Positions 16,309-24,526 of a stretch of DNA of 64,000 nucleotides are shown here, in pieces (position 1 is the first letter of the stretch; each line of letters opens with the position of its first letter). The position numbers were made by a program, and so were the translations under genes. This DNA comes from CAIXLI01 sp964587125 (lineage in GTDB: Bacteria > Pseudomonadota > Alphaproteobacteria > UBA9219): assembly GCA_964587125.1 (NCBI GenBank), contig CAZPKC010000001.1:124001-188000 (forward strand). The letters are read 5' to 3'. The notes under the pieces are model-generated. The model was not told the DNA's origin and did not search any database. It saw nothing but the letters and a program-made list of their open reading frames with translations.

Positions 16309-17865
16309 ATGGTGATGATTGATTGGATCACAGCAAAGATTCCCTTCAATTTTGAGGAACCAATAAACGGAGGAAAGGTAGTAAACATTGATTCTAATGG
16401 GGTATTAACTGCTACCAAAGACCGTTGGTTTCCGGTGGTTGGTTCTAACGAGTCAAAGGTTCAAGTTTTAACTTCTATAGATAAAACGCTTGGCATGAGT
16501 CTTCATGTGTCGGGTAATCCCTCTAAATTTCTTCAGGGTCATAATCTTTTCGGCTCCGGTGATTTGGTTGGCCTTTGTGGAGTTTTCTTTTGTGAACTTG
16601 CAGATCGTTTAAAACATAAAATTTCCGACTCGGAATATTATGATTGGACCCAAGGAAATTATTCTCTATCACGAGTGGATGTGAATGGGATGTTTTCTCG
16701 TGGTTCTCGTTCGGCTGTTCGTGAGTTGTGCGACAATATTGCGGCCCCCAAACTTGACTTGAGGCGTGTCGGTGGCGGGGTGAATGATTGTTGCACAGTT
16801 TATGTTAAGGAACGTTCTAGGCGCCGCAGAAATCCAGAAGCAAGGCGGCAAGCCCCACGCTGGGAGGGACGCATTTATGGCAAAGCAGATGAGTTGCGTT
16901 TAAAAAATATTCCTCGCAATGCGGATGAATGGGAAGCCCTGAAGGATAAATCTTGGGGTGGTAATTTACCTGAGGATTTGCTTTTTCGTGATGATCTTTG
17001 TACGTGGGCGGATGATAAGGTTCGGGTTGAAAGGCAACTTAACCGAAAGTTCTTAGACGAACACGACCTTAATCATGGATATAATTGGCGCATTCCAAAT
17101 CAGCCGCCGGATTATCAGGCACGTATTCTTTTGGAGGATTTGTTATTAAAAATTCGATATTTTAACGGTTCGTCCATAGATGTTGATTTAGTGGCCACAC
17201 TTCCCAAAAAACTTCTGGCTCCCTTACAATTATGGCGGGACGGAAACGACTTGCGGCAACTATTTCCTGACTCGACCTTTAAACGCTTCCGCCGTCTGTT
17301 TCTTGAGCTGCTTGATCTCGATATTCTTGAGCCAGTTAAAAATGAGGGAGGCCGATCTATTTCTGCATCCGAGCCGTGGTCTTTGGTTCCAGAGCCAATC
17401 CCTGCCTTTGCCCTCGGCACGTCTTTAGTCGCAAAGGTTGCCGTTTCGCCCATGACGGCGGCGGAGATGGCGGTTCTGCCGTATTTAAGAGGTATCGTCG
17501 TCGTCATTGGCTTGCTTTTCGGATATATGAAGTTCAAGGACTGGTTTTATGGCACGGACTTGCAATATTTTTCATACAAAGCGTTCGGGGATCAGGATTT
17601 CGTCGCGAAAAAATTCGATTTTATAGGCAAAATTTGGCTGACTCTGGAGCGTGAAAAGCTCTTGAATCAGACATTCTTCTGGATATCTCTCGAACGTAAA
17701 AAACTCGAAGTTCGGGAAAACTTGCTGCATAAAAAATACAAAGCTTCAAGATTTCTGGACGTCGCGAAAAACGCCACAAAACGCACCGTGACGCATATTC
17801 TCCCTATGAGAAGTCAATTCAATAATAAAAAGCCTGCTTCTATCAAAAAGCCCAAAGCGCCCTAA
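16309..17865 (+). CDS. Phage/plasmid replication protein, II/X family, with C-terminal extension
   Basis: A 518-residue protein. The N-terminus MIDWITAKIPFN, the following GGKVVNID and the GNPSKFLQGHNLFGS motif are hallmarks of gene II/X type replication initiators of filamentous phages and relatives, which nick the double-strand origin and drive rolling-circle replication. YSLSRVDVNGMF, RIYGKADELRLK and KVRVERQL fit the same domain. After about residue 370 comes an extension with a hydrophobic stretch (PYLRGIVVVIGLLFGYM) and a basic, helical tail, which most relatives I know lack. AAGGAG at 16296-16301 fixes the ATG at 16309; the frame continues upstream to 16123 through the hairpins, which I rejected. 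Confidence 0.85.
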   Translation: MVMIDWITAKIPFNFEEPINGGKVVNIDSNGVLTATKDRWFPVVGSNESKVQVLTSIDKTLGMSLHVSGNPSKFLQGHNLFGSGDLVGLCGVFFCELADRLKHKISDSEYYDWTQGNYSLSRVDVNGMFSRGSRSAVRELCDNIAAPKLDLRRVGGGVNDCCTVYVKERSRRRRNPEARRQAPRWEGRIYGKADELRLKNIPRNADEWEALKDKSWGGNLPEDLLFRDDLCTWADDKVRVERQLNRKFLDEHDLNHGYNWRIPNQPPDYQARILLEDLLLKIRYFNGSSIDVDLVATLPKKLLAPLQLWRDGNDLRQLFPDSTFKRFRRLFLELLDLDILEPVKNEGGRSISASEPWSLVPEPIPAFALGTSLVAKVAVSPMTAAEMAVLPYLRGIVVVIGLLFGYMKFKDWFYGTDLQYFSYKAFGDQDFVAKKFDFIGKIWLTLEREKLLNQTFFWISLERKKLEVRENLLHKKYKASRFLDVAKNATKRTVTHILPMRSQFNNKKPASIKKPKAP

Positions 17866-17890
17866 GTTTGTTTGACAGTCAATGTTACTT

Positions 17891-18763
17891 TTATCCGTTT
17901 TTCACGGTTTCACGTCTTTGCCTGCACGCCACAAAACTTCCGCGCGTTCCGAACAGCACGGATCCCAGACAAAACACGCCGCAGATCAACACGACCATAG
18001 GGCCCGAAGGCGTGTCGGTGTAATACGACAGAAGCAATCCGGCATACGAAGCCGCGATAGCGATTGAAACGCTCAAGACAATCGCCGCGTTGACTTTGCG
18101 CGTCCAGAAGCTCGACGCAATCGCGGGCAGAAGCATAAGCCCAAGCGCCATAAGCGTGCCCAATGCCTGAAACGCCGCGACGAGGTTGACGACGAAAAGC
18201 ACGAAAAAAATCTGCCGCGTCAGCTTGCCTCGCCCAGAAGCCATAAGAAAATCGGGATCGAAGCAATCGATCACAAGCCCACGGTAAATGCACGCCAGCG
18301 AAAACAAAGTCAGGATCGTCACCGATGCAATGAACACAAGCGCGTCTTTGTCGATCGCGAGAATATCGCCGAACAGCATGTGCATCAGGTCGATGTTGCT
18401 TCCTTTCAGCGACAACAAAACGATGCCCGACGTTAAAGACAGCAAAAAAAGCAGCGTGAAAACGGCGTCTTCTTTAATCTTCGTGGTGCGGCTCAGGAAA
18501 ACGGAAAATAAAGCGATCAGGATGCCCGCCGTCAATCCGCCTATCGTCAACGACCATACGCCGAGCCCCGATATTAAAAACGCGACCGCGACGCCCGGCA
18601 AAATCGCGTGCGACATCGCGTCGGAAACGAGCGCCATGCGCCTTTGGTTCATGAAAAAGCCGAGCGGCGCTCCGCCCACGGAAAGAACGACGCATGCGAC
18701 GAGCGCGCGCTGAAGAAACGCGAATTTCGAGAACGGCTCGATGAAAATCGCGTCAAGCGTCAT
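17891..18763 (-). CDS. znuB: Zinc/manganese-type ABC transporter permease (ZnuB-like)
   Basis: A 290-residue protein with eight or so hydrophobic segments, of the ABC-3 metal permease family. DAMSHAILPGVAVAFL is the conserved family segment near residues 48-63, and LMALGLMLLPAI is another near residue 205. It would form the membrane channel with the ATPase gene just upstream, overlapping it by 11 bp. Zur-like boxes in the operon promoter favour zinc as substrate. Confidence 0.88.
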   Translation of the reverse strand: MTLDAIFIEPFSKFAFLQRALVACVVLSVGGAPLGFFMNQRRMALVSDAMSHAILPGVAVAFLISGLGVWSLTIGGLTAGILIALFSVFLSRTTKIKEDAVFTLLFLLSLTSGIVLLSLKGSNIDLMHMLFGDILAIDKDALVFIASVTILTLFSLACIYRGLVIDCFDPDFLMASGRGKLTRQIFFVLFVVNLVAAFQALGTLMALGLMLLPAIASSFWTRKVNAAIVLSVSIAIAASYAGLLLSYYTDTPSGPMVVLICGVFCLGSVLFGTRGSFVACRQRRETVKNG

Positions 18764-19505
18764 GGCGATGCTCGCGGCTGGAGGCTTCGCGTGAGGATTG
18801 CAGTTCGGCCATATCGAGATCGAAGGAAAGCAATTTCTGCTCGAACATCTTGTGCGTATGCCCGCTGCCGAGGCATTTGCCCTGCAAAACCATCGACTCG
18901 GGAAAATATTTTTTGATCATCAGCAAATCGTGAAGGACGCAAATGACCGTGCGCCCCTCCCTGTGCCATTTCAAAAGCAGGCGGATAAGCCGCGTCGTCG
19001 TTTCGGCGTCGATGGCCGTGAACGGTTCGTCGAGAAGAATGATCGGCGCATCCTGCGCGATGACCCGCGCAAAAAGCGCTCGCTGAAATTCGCCGCCCGA
19101 AAGTTCGCCGATGGGGCGCTTTTCATATCCGTCCAATCCAACGTCGCGAAGCGCCCTGCGCGCCAGAATCCGGCGTTTTTTCCCGACGCCTTTTTGCTCG
19201 CCGATTTCGGGATAAAATCCCGTCAACACCACTTCTTCCACGGAAATCGGAAACTCGCGCTGCATGCGGGAAACTTGCGGCAAATACGCCATTCGCGGCT
19301 TGCCTCCGTGCGCGAAAACAATATGTCCCGAAGTCGGCCTGATAACGCCCGCCAGAACTTTCAGAAGCGTGCTTTTGCCGGAGCCATTCGGGCCCGCAAC
19401 GGCGGTCAACGATCCTTCGTGAAAAACGCCCGACACGTTTTGCAGCGCGCGCTGGCTGCCGTAATCGACGGAAAGATTTTTCAACGTGATAAGCGCGTCG
19501 GTCAT
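18753..19505 (-). CDS. znuC: Zinc ABC transporter ATP-binding protein (ZnuC-like)
   Basis: A 250-residue ABC ATPase. Walker A GPNGSGKST is at 38-46, the Q-loop is in AYLPQVSRM, the signature LSGGEFQRALFAR is near 140, Walker B IILLDEPFTAID follows and the switch histidine is in CVLHDL. Composition and neighbours place it in the metal-transport subgroup. I chose the ATG at 19505, four bases after the stop of a 29-residue membrane ORF, over the frame opening at 19538, because MTDALITLKNL is the usual start. Confidence 0.9.
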   Translation of the reverse strand: MTDALITLKNLSVDYGSQRALQNVSGVFHEGSLTAVAGPNGSGKSTLLKVLAGVIRPTSGHIVFAHGGKPRMAYLPQVSRMQREFPISVEEVVLTGFYPEIGEQKGVGKKRRILARRALRDVGLDGYEKRPIGELSGGEFQRALFARVIAQDAPIILLDEPFTAIDAETTTRLIRLLLKWHREGRTVICVLHDLLMIKKYFPESMVLQGKCLGSGHTHKMFEQKLLSFDLDMAELQSSREASSREHRHDA

Positions 19506-19509
19506 GCGG

Positions 19510-19599
19510 CTAATCCAGCACAAGGCGAACGAGCGCAATGAGGATCACCGAAATCCCCGCCGCAACCAGAAGCCGATTTGCCAAAGAGGCGTTGAACAT
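19510..19599 (-). CDS. Small membrane ORF (29 aa) leading the znuCB unit
   Basis: A 29-residue frame encodes MFNASLANRLLVAAGISVIL followed by IALVRLVLD: one hydrophobic helix with basic residues on both sides. It begins between the Zur-like boxes and znuC and stops four bases before the znuC ATG, which suggests translational coupling. The ribosome binding site is weak (GGGAAAAATATTT). It may be a small partner of the transporter or a leader peptide; without comparative data I cannot exclude chance. Confidence 0.5.
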   Translation of the reverse strand: MFNASLANRLLVAAGISVILIALVRLVLD

Positions 19600-19625
19600 A
19601 AATATTTTTCCCAAACTGCGCGTTT

Positions 19626-19640
19626 TGTTACTTTATAACA
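19626..19640. promoter_or_regulatory. Zur-like box proximal to znuC operon
   Basis: TGTTACTTTATAACA is an imperfect palindrome with TGTTA/TAACA ends, close to the Zur operator pattern of proteobacteria (TGTTATA..TATAACA type). It lies 27 bp upstream of the small ORF that leads the znuCB unit, in a position to block its promoter when zinc is sufficient. Confidence 0.7.
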
Positions 19641-19659
19641 TCCCGCTTGACTCCTCTAT

Positions 19660-19674
19660 TGTTATAAAGTAACA
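19660..19674. promoter_or_regulatory. Zur-like box proximal to znuA
   Basis: TGTTATAAAGTAACA is the exact reverse complement of the box at 19626-19640. It lies 35 bp upstream of the znuA start. The mirrored pair gives each divergent transcription unit a box in the same relative orientation. Confidence 0.7.
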
Positions 19675-19708
19675 CACCGCCTTCCGCAACCTTTCCATGG
19701 AGCATTTC

Positions 19709-20605
19709 ATGAAAAAATTCCTCGCGCTTGTTTTGCTTGCGTTGTCTCTGGCTCCCCTGCCCGCTTTCGCCGACGAAGCGCCCTTGAAAGTCGTCGCCAC
19801 GTTCAGCATTTTGGGCGATCTGGTCCGGCAGGTCGGCGGCGATGTGGTCGATGTCAAAACGCTCGTCGGCCCCGACGGCGACGCGCATACGTACAAGCCG
19901 ACGCCCGGAGATTCGAAAGCTTTGGCGGAAGCCGGCCTCGTTTTTGAAAACGGCCTCGGCCTCGAAGGCTGGGTCAACCGGCTGATTACGGCTTCGGGAT
20001 ACAAAGGCGTCATCGTCATCGCCAGCAAAGGCGTCATGCCGCGCCGGATGGACGACGAAGGCAAGATCGTCACCGATCCTCACGCGTGGCAGGATATTTC
20101 AAACGCGCGCATCTATGTGAAAAATATCGCAGCGGCTTTGGGCAAGGCGCTTCCCGAAAAAGCGGATGCCTTCGACGCTCGCGCGAAAGCTTACGACGCA
20201 GAACTCGCAAAATTGGACGCGTGGGTCAAGGCGGAATTCAAGGAAATTCCCGTCGAACAAAGGAAAATCATCACAAGCCACGACGCTTTCGGCTATTTCG
20301 GCGCGGCTTACGGCGTGACTTTTATGGCGCCTCAGGGCATCAGCACAGAAATCGAGCCGACCGCCACGCAAGTGGCGAAACTGATCGACCAAATGAAAGC
20401 TGAAAAGGTCAAGCGCGTGTTCTTTGAAAATATGGCGAGCCCAAAACTGATTACGCAGTTGGCGAAAGACGCGGGCGCAGGCGTCGGAGACCCAGTTTAT
20501 TCCGACGCTCTTTCGCCCACGGACGGCCCCGCAGCGACTTACACCGCCATGCTTCGCCACAACGTGAAGCTTTTCAAGGAAGCGATGCTGTTGAACGGGA
20601 AATAA
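19709..20605 (+). CDS. znuA: Zinc ABC transporter substrate-binding protein (ZnuA-like)
   Basis: A 298-residue periplasmic protein with a clear signal peptide (MKKFLALVLLALSLAPLPAFA). It belongs to the cluster A-I metal-binding proteins: ligand histidines in DAHTYKPTPGD and TDPHAW, a third in TSHDAFGYF, and an acidic ligand in VYSDALS. The histidine-rich loop found in many ZnuA proteins is absent, so manganese cannot be excluded from the protein alone; the Zur-like boxes favour zinc. GGAG before the ATG at 19709 supports that start over the in-frame ATG at 19697. Confidence 0.9.
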   Translation: MKKFLALVLLALSLAPLPAFADEAPLKVVATFSILGDLVRQVGGDVVDVKTLVGPDGDAHTYKPTPGDSKALAEAGLVFENGLGLEGWVNRLITASGYKGVIVIASKGVMPRRMDDEGKIVTDPHAWQDISNARIYVKNIAAALGKALPEKADAFDARAKAYDAELAKLDAWVKAEFKEIPVEQRKIITSHDAFGYFGAAYGVTFMAPQGISTEIEPTATQVAKLIDQMKAEKVKRVFFENMASPKLITQLAKDAGAGVGDPVYSDALSPTDGPAATYTAMLRHNVKLFKEAMLLNGK

Positions 20606-20611
20606 ACGGGT

Positions 20612-22330
20612 CTATCCTGCCTTCCTCTTCGCGTCGCTGCGCATGATGTATCCCTGCTGCAGGATGCCGAGCAAGTTGCTCCATGTCCAGTAAATCACCA
20701 ATCCCGCGGGCATATGCACCAGCATATAGGTGAAGATCAGCGGCATGAACAGGAACATACGCGCCTGCGATTTATCGGGCGGCTGGGGCGACATTTTTTG
20801 CTGCAAAAACATGCTGCATCCCATCAAAATCGGCCACGCGCCGATTTGAAGCGCCGAGGGAAGATGAAGCGGAATCAACCCGAACAGCGTGAGCGCGGAG
20901 GTCGGATCGGGCGCCGACATATCGTGAATCCAGCCGAAGAACGGCGCGCCGCGCATTTCGATATTGACGTACAGAACCTTATACAAGGCGAAGAAAATCG
21001 GGATTTGGATCAGCGTCGGCACGCAGCCGGATAAGGGGCTGACTTTCTCGCGCTTGTAAAGCTCCATCATCTCCTGGCTTTGGCGGATTTTGTCGTCGGC
21101 AAAGCGTTCCTGAATGCGCTTCATTTCCGGCTGAATGGCTTTCATCCTCGACATCGAATGATAGGATTTTTGCGACAGCGGCAGAGTCACGAGCTTCAGC
21201 AAAACCGTGAACATCAAAATCGCGATGCCCATGCTTCCGACCGCCTGCGACAGCGCCGTCAAAAGATATAAGAAAGGCCGCGTCAGGAAATAAAACCATC
21301 CGAAATCGATCGCGCGGTCAAAATGCGGGATGTCGTATTGCTCGGCATAGAGGTCGAGCAATTTGACCCGCTTCGCTCCGGCAAAAAGATGTGAAACGTG
21401 TTCGATGCTGCCGCCCGCCGCTACCGAAACGGGAGCGCCCCGGAAATCGGATTGGAAAAAGCCGTCTTCCGGCTTGGGCGCGCCCGCGCGGTTATAGGCG
21501 AATTCCGCGCTCAGGTTTTCGTTCTGCGGCGGGATCATCGCGACCAGCCAGTATTTATCGGTGATGCCGAGCCAGCCGCCCGTGCTGTCTTCAGTTTTCT
21601 TTTTCTCCTGAATCAATTTTTTATATTTGTATTCCTCCAGCGTGCCGCCGAGAACGCCAAGCGCGCCCTCATGAACGACGGAACTCGCCAGCGTCTGCGG
21701 AACGCCCTGCCGCGCGACGATCCCGAAAGGATACAGCGTCAAGGGCATGGCGCTTTGGTTGACCACGCGGTCGGTGATTGTGAACATCTCGTCCGCATCG
21801 ACGGCTATCGTCCGATCAAAGGTCACGCCCTGCCCGTTGTTCCACGTCAGGCGAACGGGATGATCGGGCGTCAGTTTTTCGCTGTCGGCTTTCCATCGCG
21901 TATCGTCCGAAGGCACGGGTATCGAGACGGAATCCGCAAGCCAGCTGAATTCCGCGTAATAAGCGGCATGGGGCTGGGCAGAACCCGACGGCGACAACAG
22001 AACGATCGCGGGCGACGTTTTGTCCTCTTTTTCCCGATAGGCCGTCAACGACAGATCGTCGAATCTCGCGCCCGTCAGATTGATCGATCCGGACAGTTCC
22101 GGCGTCTCGATTGCAAGGCGCGGGCTTTCTTTCAGAATCAGATCCCTCTCGCGCAAAGTCTGCGCCGGAACGACGACGGGCGCGGCGGTTTTCTCCGTCT
22201 TGGGAACAACGGCTTGCTGCGCCAATTGTTGGACGCGCATCGCCTCCTGCTGGGGCTTTCCGAAAAAGTGCTGAAAGCCGACAAGAATTGCGAAAGAGAG
22301 GATGATCGCGAGAAAAACGTTATTGTTCAT
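20612..22330 (-). CDS. yidC: Membrane protein insertase YidC
   Basis: A 572-residue protein of normal length for Gram-negative YidC. An N-terminal membrane anchor (NNNVFLAIILSFAILVGFQ) is followed by a large periplasmic beta-sandwich domain (about 60-340) and the conserved five-helix core starting with FGWFYFLTRPFLYLL. The core contains KSYHSMSRMKAIQPEMK and the C-terminal LVIYWTWSNLLGILQQ. It inserts proteins into the inner membrane with or without Sec. Unusually it is divergent from yidD rather than downstream of it. Confidence 0.95.
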   Translation of the reverse strand: MNNNVFLAIILSFAILVGFQHFFGKPQQEAMRVQQLAQQAVVPKTEKTAAPVVVPAQTLRERDLILKESPRLAIETPELSGSINLTGARFDDLSLTAYREKEDKTSPAIVLLSPSGSAQPHAAYYAEFSWLADSVSIPVPSDDTRWKADSEKLTPDHPVRLTWNNGQGVTFDRTIAVDADEMFTITDRVVNQSAMPLTLYPFGIVARQGVPQTLASSVVHEGALGVLGGTLEEYKYKKLIQEKKKTEDSTGGWLGITDKYWLVAMIPPQNENLSAEFAYNRAGAPKPEDGFFQSDFRGAPVSVAAGGSIEHVSHLFAGAKRVKLLDLYAEQYDIPHFDRAIDFGWFYFLTRPFLYLLTALSQAVGSMGIAILMFTVLLKLVTLPLSQKSYHSMSRMKAIQPEMKRIQERFADDKIRQSQEMMELYKREKVSPLSGCVPTLIQIPIFFALYKVLYVNIEMRGAPFFGWIHDMSAPDPTSALTLFGLIPLHLPSALQIGAWPILMGCSMFLQQKMSPQPPDKSQARMFLFMPLIFTYMLVHMPAGLVIYWTWSNLLGILQQGYIMRSDAKRKAG

Positions 22331-22401
22331 TTTACCGTGTCATAAATCTGGATTAAGGTTGGGTTGAAGTATCAGGTATTTCAATTGAGGAAAAGCTATA
22401 A

Positions 22402-22656
22402 ATGGGGAGAAAATCCGGCTTGTCGAGTCTCTCGAGTCTCATGACCTCTTTTTTACGCGCTTTGATATGGGCTTACAGGCACAGCCTATCCTATTTTTTA
22501 GGAGGGCAATGCCGGTTTGTCCCAACATGTTCGGCCTATGCCGACGAAGCCTTGCGCGTGCATGGAGCGGTTAAAGGGACAAAACTGGCGATCAAGCGCT
22601 TTTGCCGCTGCCATCCGTGGGGCGGACGGGGATTCGATCCCGTCCCGCGAAAGTAG
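22402..22656 (+). CDS. yidD: Membrane protein insertion efficiency factor YidD
   Basis: An 84-residue protein with the diagnostic YidD pattern: an amphipathic N-terminal helix, then CRFVPTCSAYADEAL, then CRCHPWGG and the ending FDPVP. It is thought to help YidC-dependent insertion at the inner membrane. GAGGAAA eight bases upstream supports the ATG at 22402, giving an N-terminus 13 residues longer than the core-family start at 22441. Confidence 0.92.
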   Translation: MGRKSGLSSLSSLMTSFLRALIWAYRHSLSYFLGGQCRFVPTCSAYADEALRVHGAVKGTKLAIKRFCRCHPWGGRGFDPVPRK

Positions 22657-22735
22657 CGACGCATGGACAGGATGTTTTCCGTAAGATAAAACGAGACATC
22701 TTCTTTCTAAACAACGGAGTATTTGGAAGATTTTG

Positions 22736-24526
22736 ATGGGAATAACCTTTAAAAACCGCAAGCTCGACGCGTGGGTTCGTGAAATGGCCGATTTGTGCCA
22801 ACCTGACTCCCTCGCTTCCTGCAACGGAAGCAAGGAAGAATTTGCGGCGCTGATGAGAGGCCTCGAAGCCTCGGGCGCGGCGATTCCTCTTAAAAAACGC
22901 GACGGAAGCACTCTTTTCCGCTCCGATCCCAGCGACGTCGCCCGGGTCGAAGACCGCACCTTCATCAGCACCTCCTCGAAAGACGAAGCCGGGCCTTCGA
23001 ACAATTGGGAAGCGCCCGAAAATTTGCAAAGAACGATGCGTGGCCTTTACGCGGGATGCATGAAGGGCCGGACGATGTATGTCATCCCTTTTTCGATGGG
23101 GCCATTGGAGTCGCCTTTGTCGAGAATCGGCGTGGAAATAACCGACAGTCCCTATGTCGCCGCCCATATGCACATCATGGCGCGCGTCGGCAGCCGTGTG
23201 TTGGAACATTTATCGGCGGACGGCGCGTTTATCCCCTGCATGCACTCCACGGGCGAAGGCGCGGGAAGCACTTCGTGGACGTGCGCGCCTCTCGATAAAA
23301 AATATATCAGCCATTTTCCCGAGGAAAATCTCATCTGGTCGTACGGCTCCGGCTACGGCGGCAACGCCTTGCTTGGGAAAAAGTGCCTGGCCTTGCGCAT
23401 CGCGTCCTCGCTGGCGCGGCGCGAAGGCTGGATGGCCGAACACATGCTGCTCCTCCGCCTGACCGATCCCGAAGGCAGGCAGTATCATATCGCGGGCGCT
23501 TTTCCTTCCGCCTGCGGCAAAACCAATCTTGCGATGATGACGCCGAAACTTCCGGGCTGGAAAGCCGAATGCCTCGGCGACGATATCGCGTGGATGAGGC
23601 AGGGTTCCGACGGAAGGCTTTACGCGATTAATCCGGAATACGGGTTTTTCGGCGTGGCGCCAGGAACTTCCCTCGCGACCAATCCCAACGCGATGGAAAC
23701 CGTCAAAAGCAACACTCTTTTCACCAACTGCGCCCTGACCGACGACGGCGACGTTTGGTGGGAAGGGATGGACGGGAAAAAACCCGATCATCTCATCGAT
23801 TGGAAAGGAAAAGACTGGTCTCCCGACAGCCCCGCGCCCGCCGCGCATCCGAACGCGCGATTCACCGCGCCCGCAAGACAATGCCCCATTCTTTGCAAAG
23901 ATTGGGAGAAACCGGAAGGCGTAGCCCTTGACGCGATTCTTTTCGGCGGACGCCGCGCGCATATCGCGCCTTTGGTCATGCAAGCCCTCGATTGGGATCA
24001 TGGCGTTTTTCTAGGATCGACGCTGGCTTCGGAAACGACGGCCGCAAACATCGGGGCCGTTGGAAATTTGCGTTACGATCCGATGGCGATGACCCCGTTC
24101 TGCGGCTACAATATGGGGGATTATTTCCAGCATTGGCTCGCAATGGGGGACAGTCTTGGGAAAAATGCGCCCGCGATATTCTATGTAAACTGGTTCAGAA
24201 AAGGCGAGGACGGCAAATTCCTGTGGCCCGGGTACGGCGACAACAGCCGCGTTTTAAAATGGATTTGCGACCGCGTAGCCGGAAAAGTCGGCGCCGAAAA
24301 AACGCCTGTGGGATTGTTGCCGAAAGCGGAAGACCTCGATCTGCGAGGTCTTTCTCTCTCTTCCGAAGATTTGAAAGAACTGTTGAATCCGAAAATCAAG
24401 GAAAGACGCGCGGAAATCCCGGGCATCGACGCCCATTTGTCGCGCTTCGGAAACCGCCTGCCGCCCAGATTGCGCAGGCAGTGCGAGATTTTTATCCAAA
24501 ACGTATCCGGAGAAAAAAGCCGATGA
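22736..24526 (+). CDS. pckG: Phosphoenolpyruvate carboxykinase (GTP)
   Basis: A 596-residue GTP-dependent PEP carboxykinase, which converts oxaloacetate and GTP to PEP, CO2 and GDP. The kinase-1a P-loop region FPSACGKTNLAMM is present near residue 258, as are the GDDIAWMR and NPEYGFFGVAPGT substrate segments and the GGRRAHIAPLV motif. Length and motifs are typical. The first codon of the open frame is a TTG at 22733 next to the ATG I use. The 3' end overlaps lnt by 4 bp, an unexpected pairing of gluconeogenesis with lipoprotein maturation. Confidence 0.95.
   Translation: MGITFKNRKLDAWVREMADLCQPDSLASCNGSKEEFAALMRGLEASGAAIPLKKRDGSTLFRSDPSDVARVEDRTFISTSSKDEAGPSNNWEAPENLQRTMRGLYAGCMKGRTMYVIPFSMGPLESPLSRIGVEITDSPYVAAHMHIMARVGSRVLEHLSADGAFIPCMHSTGEGAGSTSWTCAPLDKKYISHFPEENLIWSYGSGYGGNALLGKKCLALRIASSLARREGWMAEHMLLLRLTDPEGRQYHIAGAFPSACGKTNLAMMTPKLPGWKAECLGDDIAWMRQGSDGRLYAINPEYGFFGVAPGTSLATNPNAMETVKSNTLFTNCALTDDGDVWWEGMDGKKPDHLIDWKGKDWSPDSPAPAAHPNARFTAPARQCPILCKDWEKPEGVALDAILFGGRRAHIAPLVMQALDWDHGVFLGSTLASETTAANIGAVGNLRYDPMAMTPFCGYNMGDYFQHWLAMGDSLGKNAPAIFYVNWFRKGEDGKFLWPGYGDNSRVLKWICDRVAGKVGAEKTPVGLLPKAEDLDLRGLSLSSEDLKELLNPKIKERRAEIPGIDAHLSRFGNRLPPRLRRQCEIFIQNVSGEKSR

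Larger units (their letters stand above)
13649..17880 (+). mobile_element. Small tRNA-Cys integrated element with single-strand-phage type replication protein
   Basis: The element consists of a P4-type integrase next to the tRNA-Cys 3' end, an accessory protein, an AlpA-type regulator and a II/X family phage replication protein, all on the plus strand. It is visibly AT-richer than the flanking host genes and ends against the unrelated zinc transporter. I could not find a second copy of the tRNA-Cys 3' end near 17.9 kb, so the right boundary is approximate and is placed just after the last phage-type gene. No coat, assembly or packaging genes are present, so it would be a satellite, a plasmid-like element or a decayed phage. 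Confidence 0.75.

Noticed and set aside
17866..17890. Right attachment site of the tRNA-Cys element
   Set aside because: No stretch similar to the tRNA-Cys 3' end was found here, so attR is left undefined.
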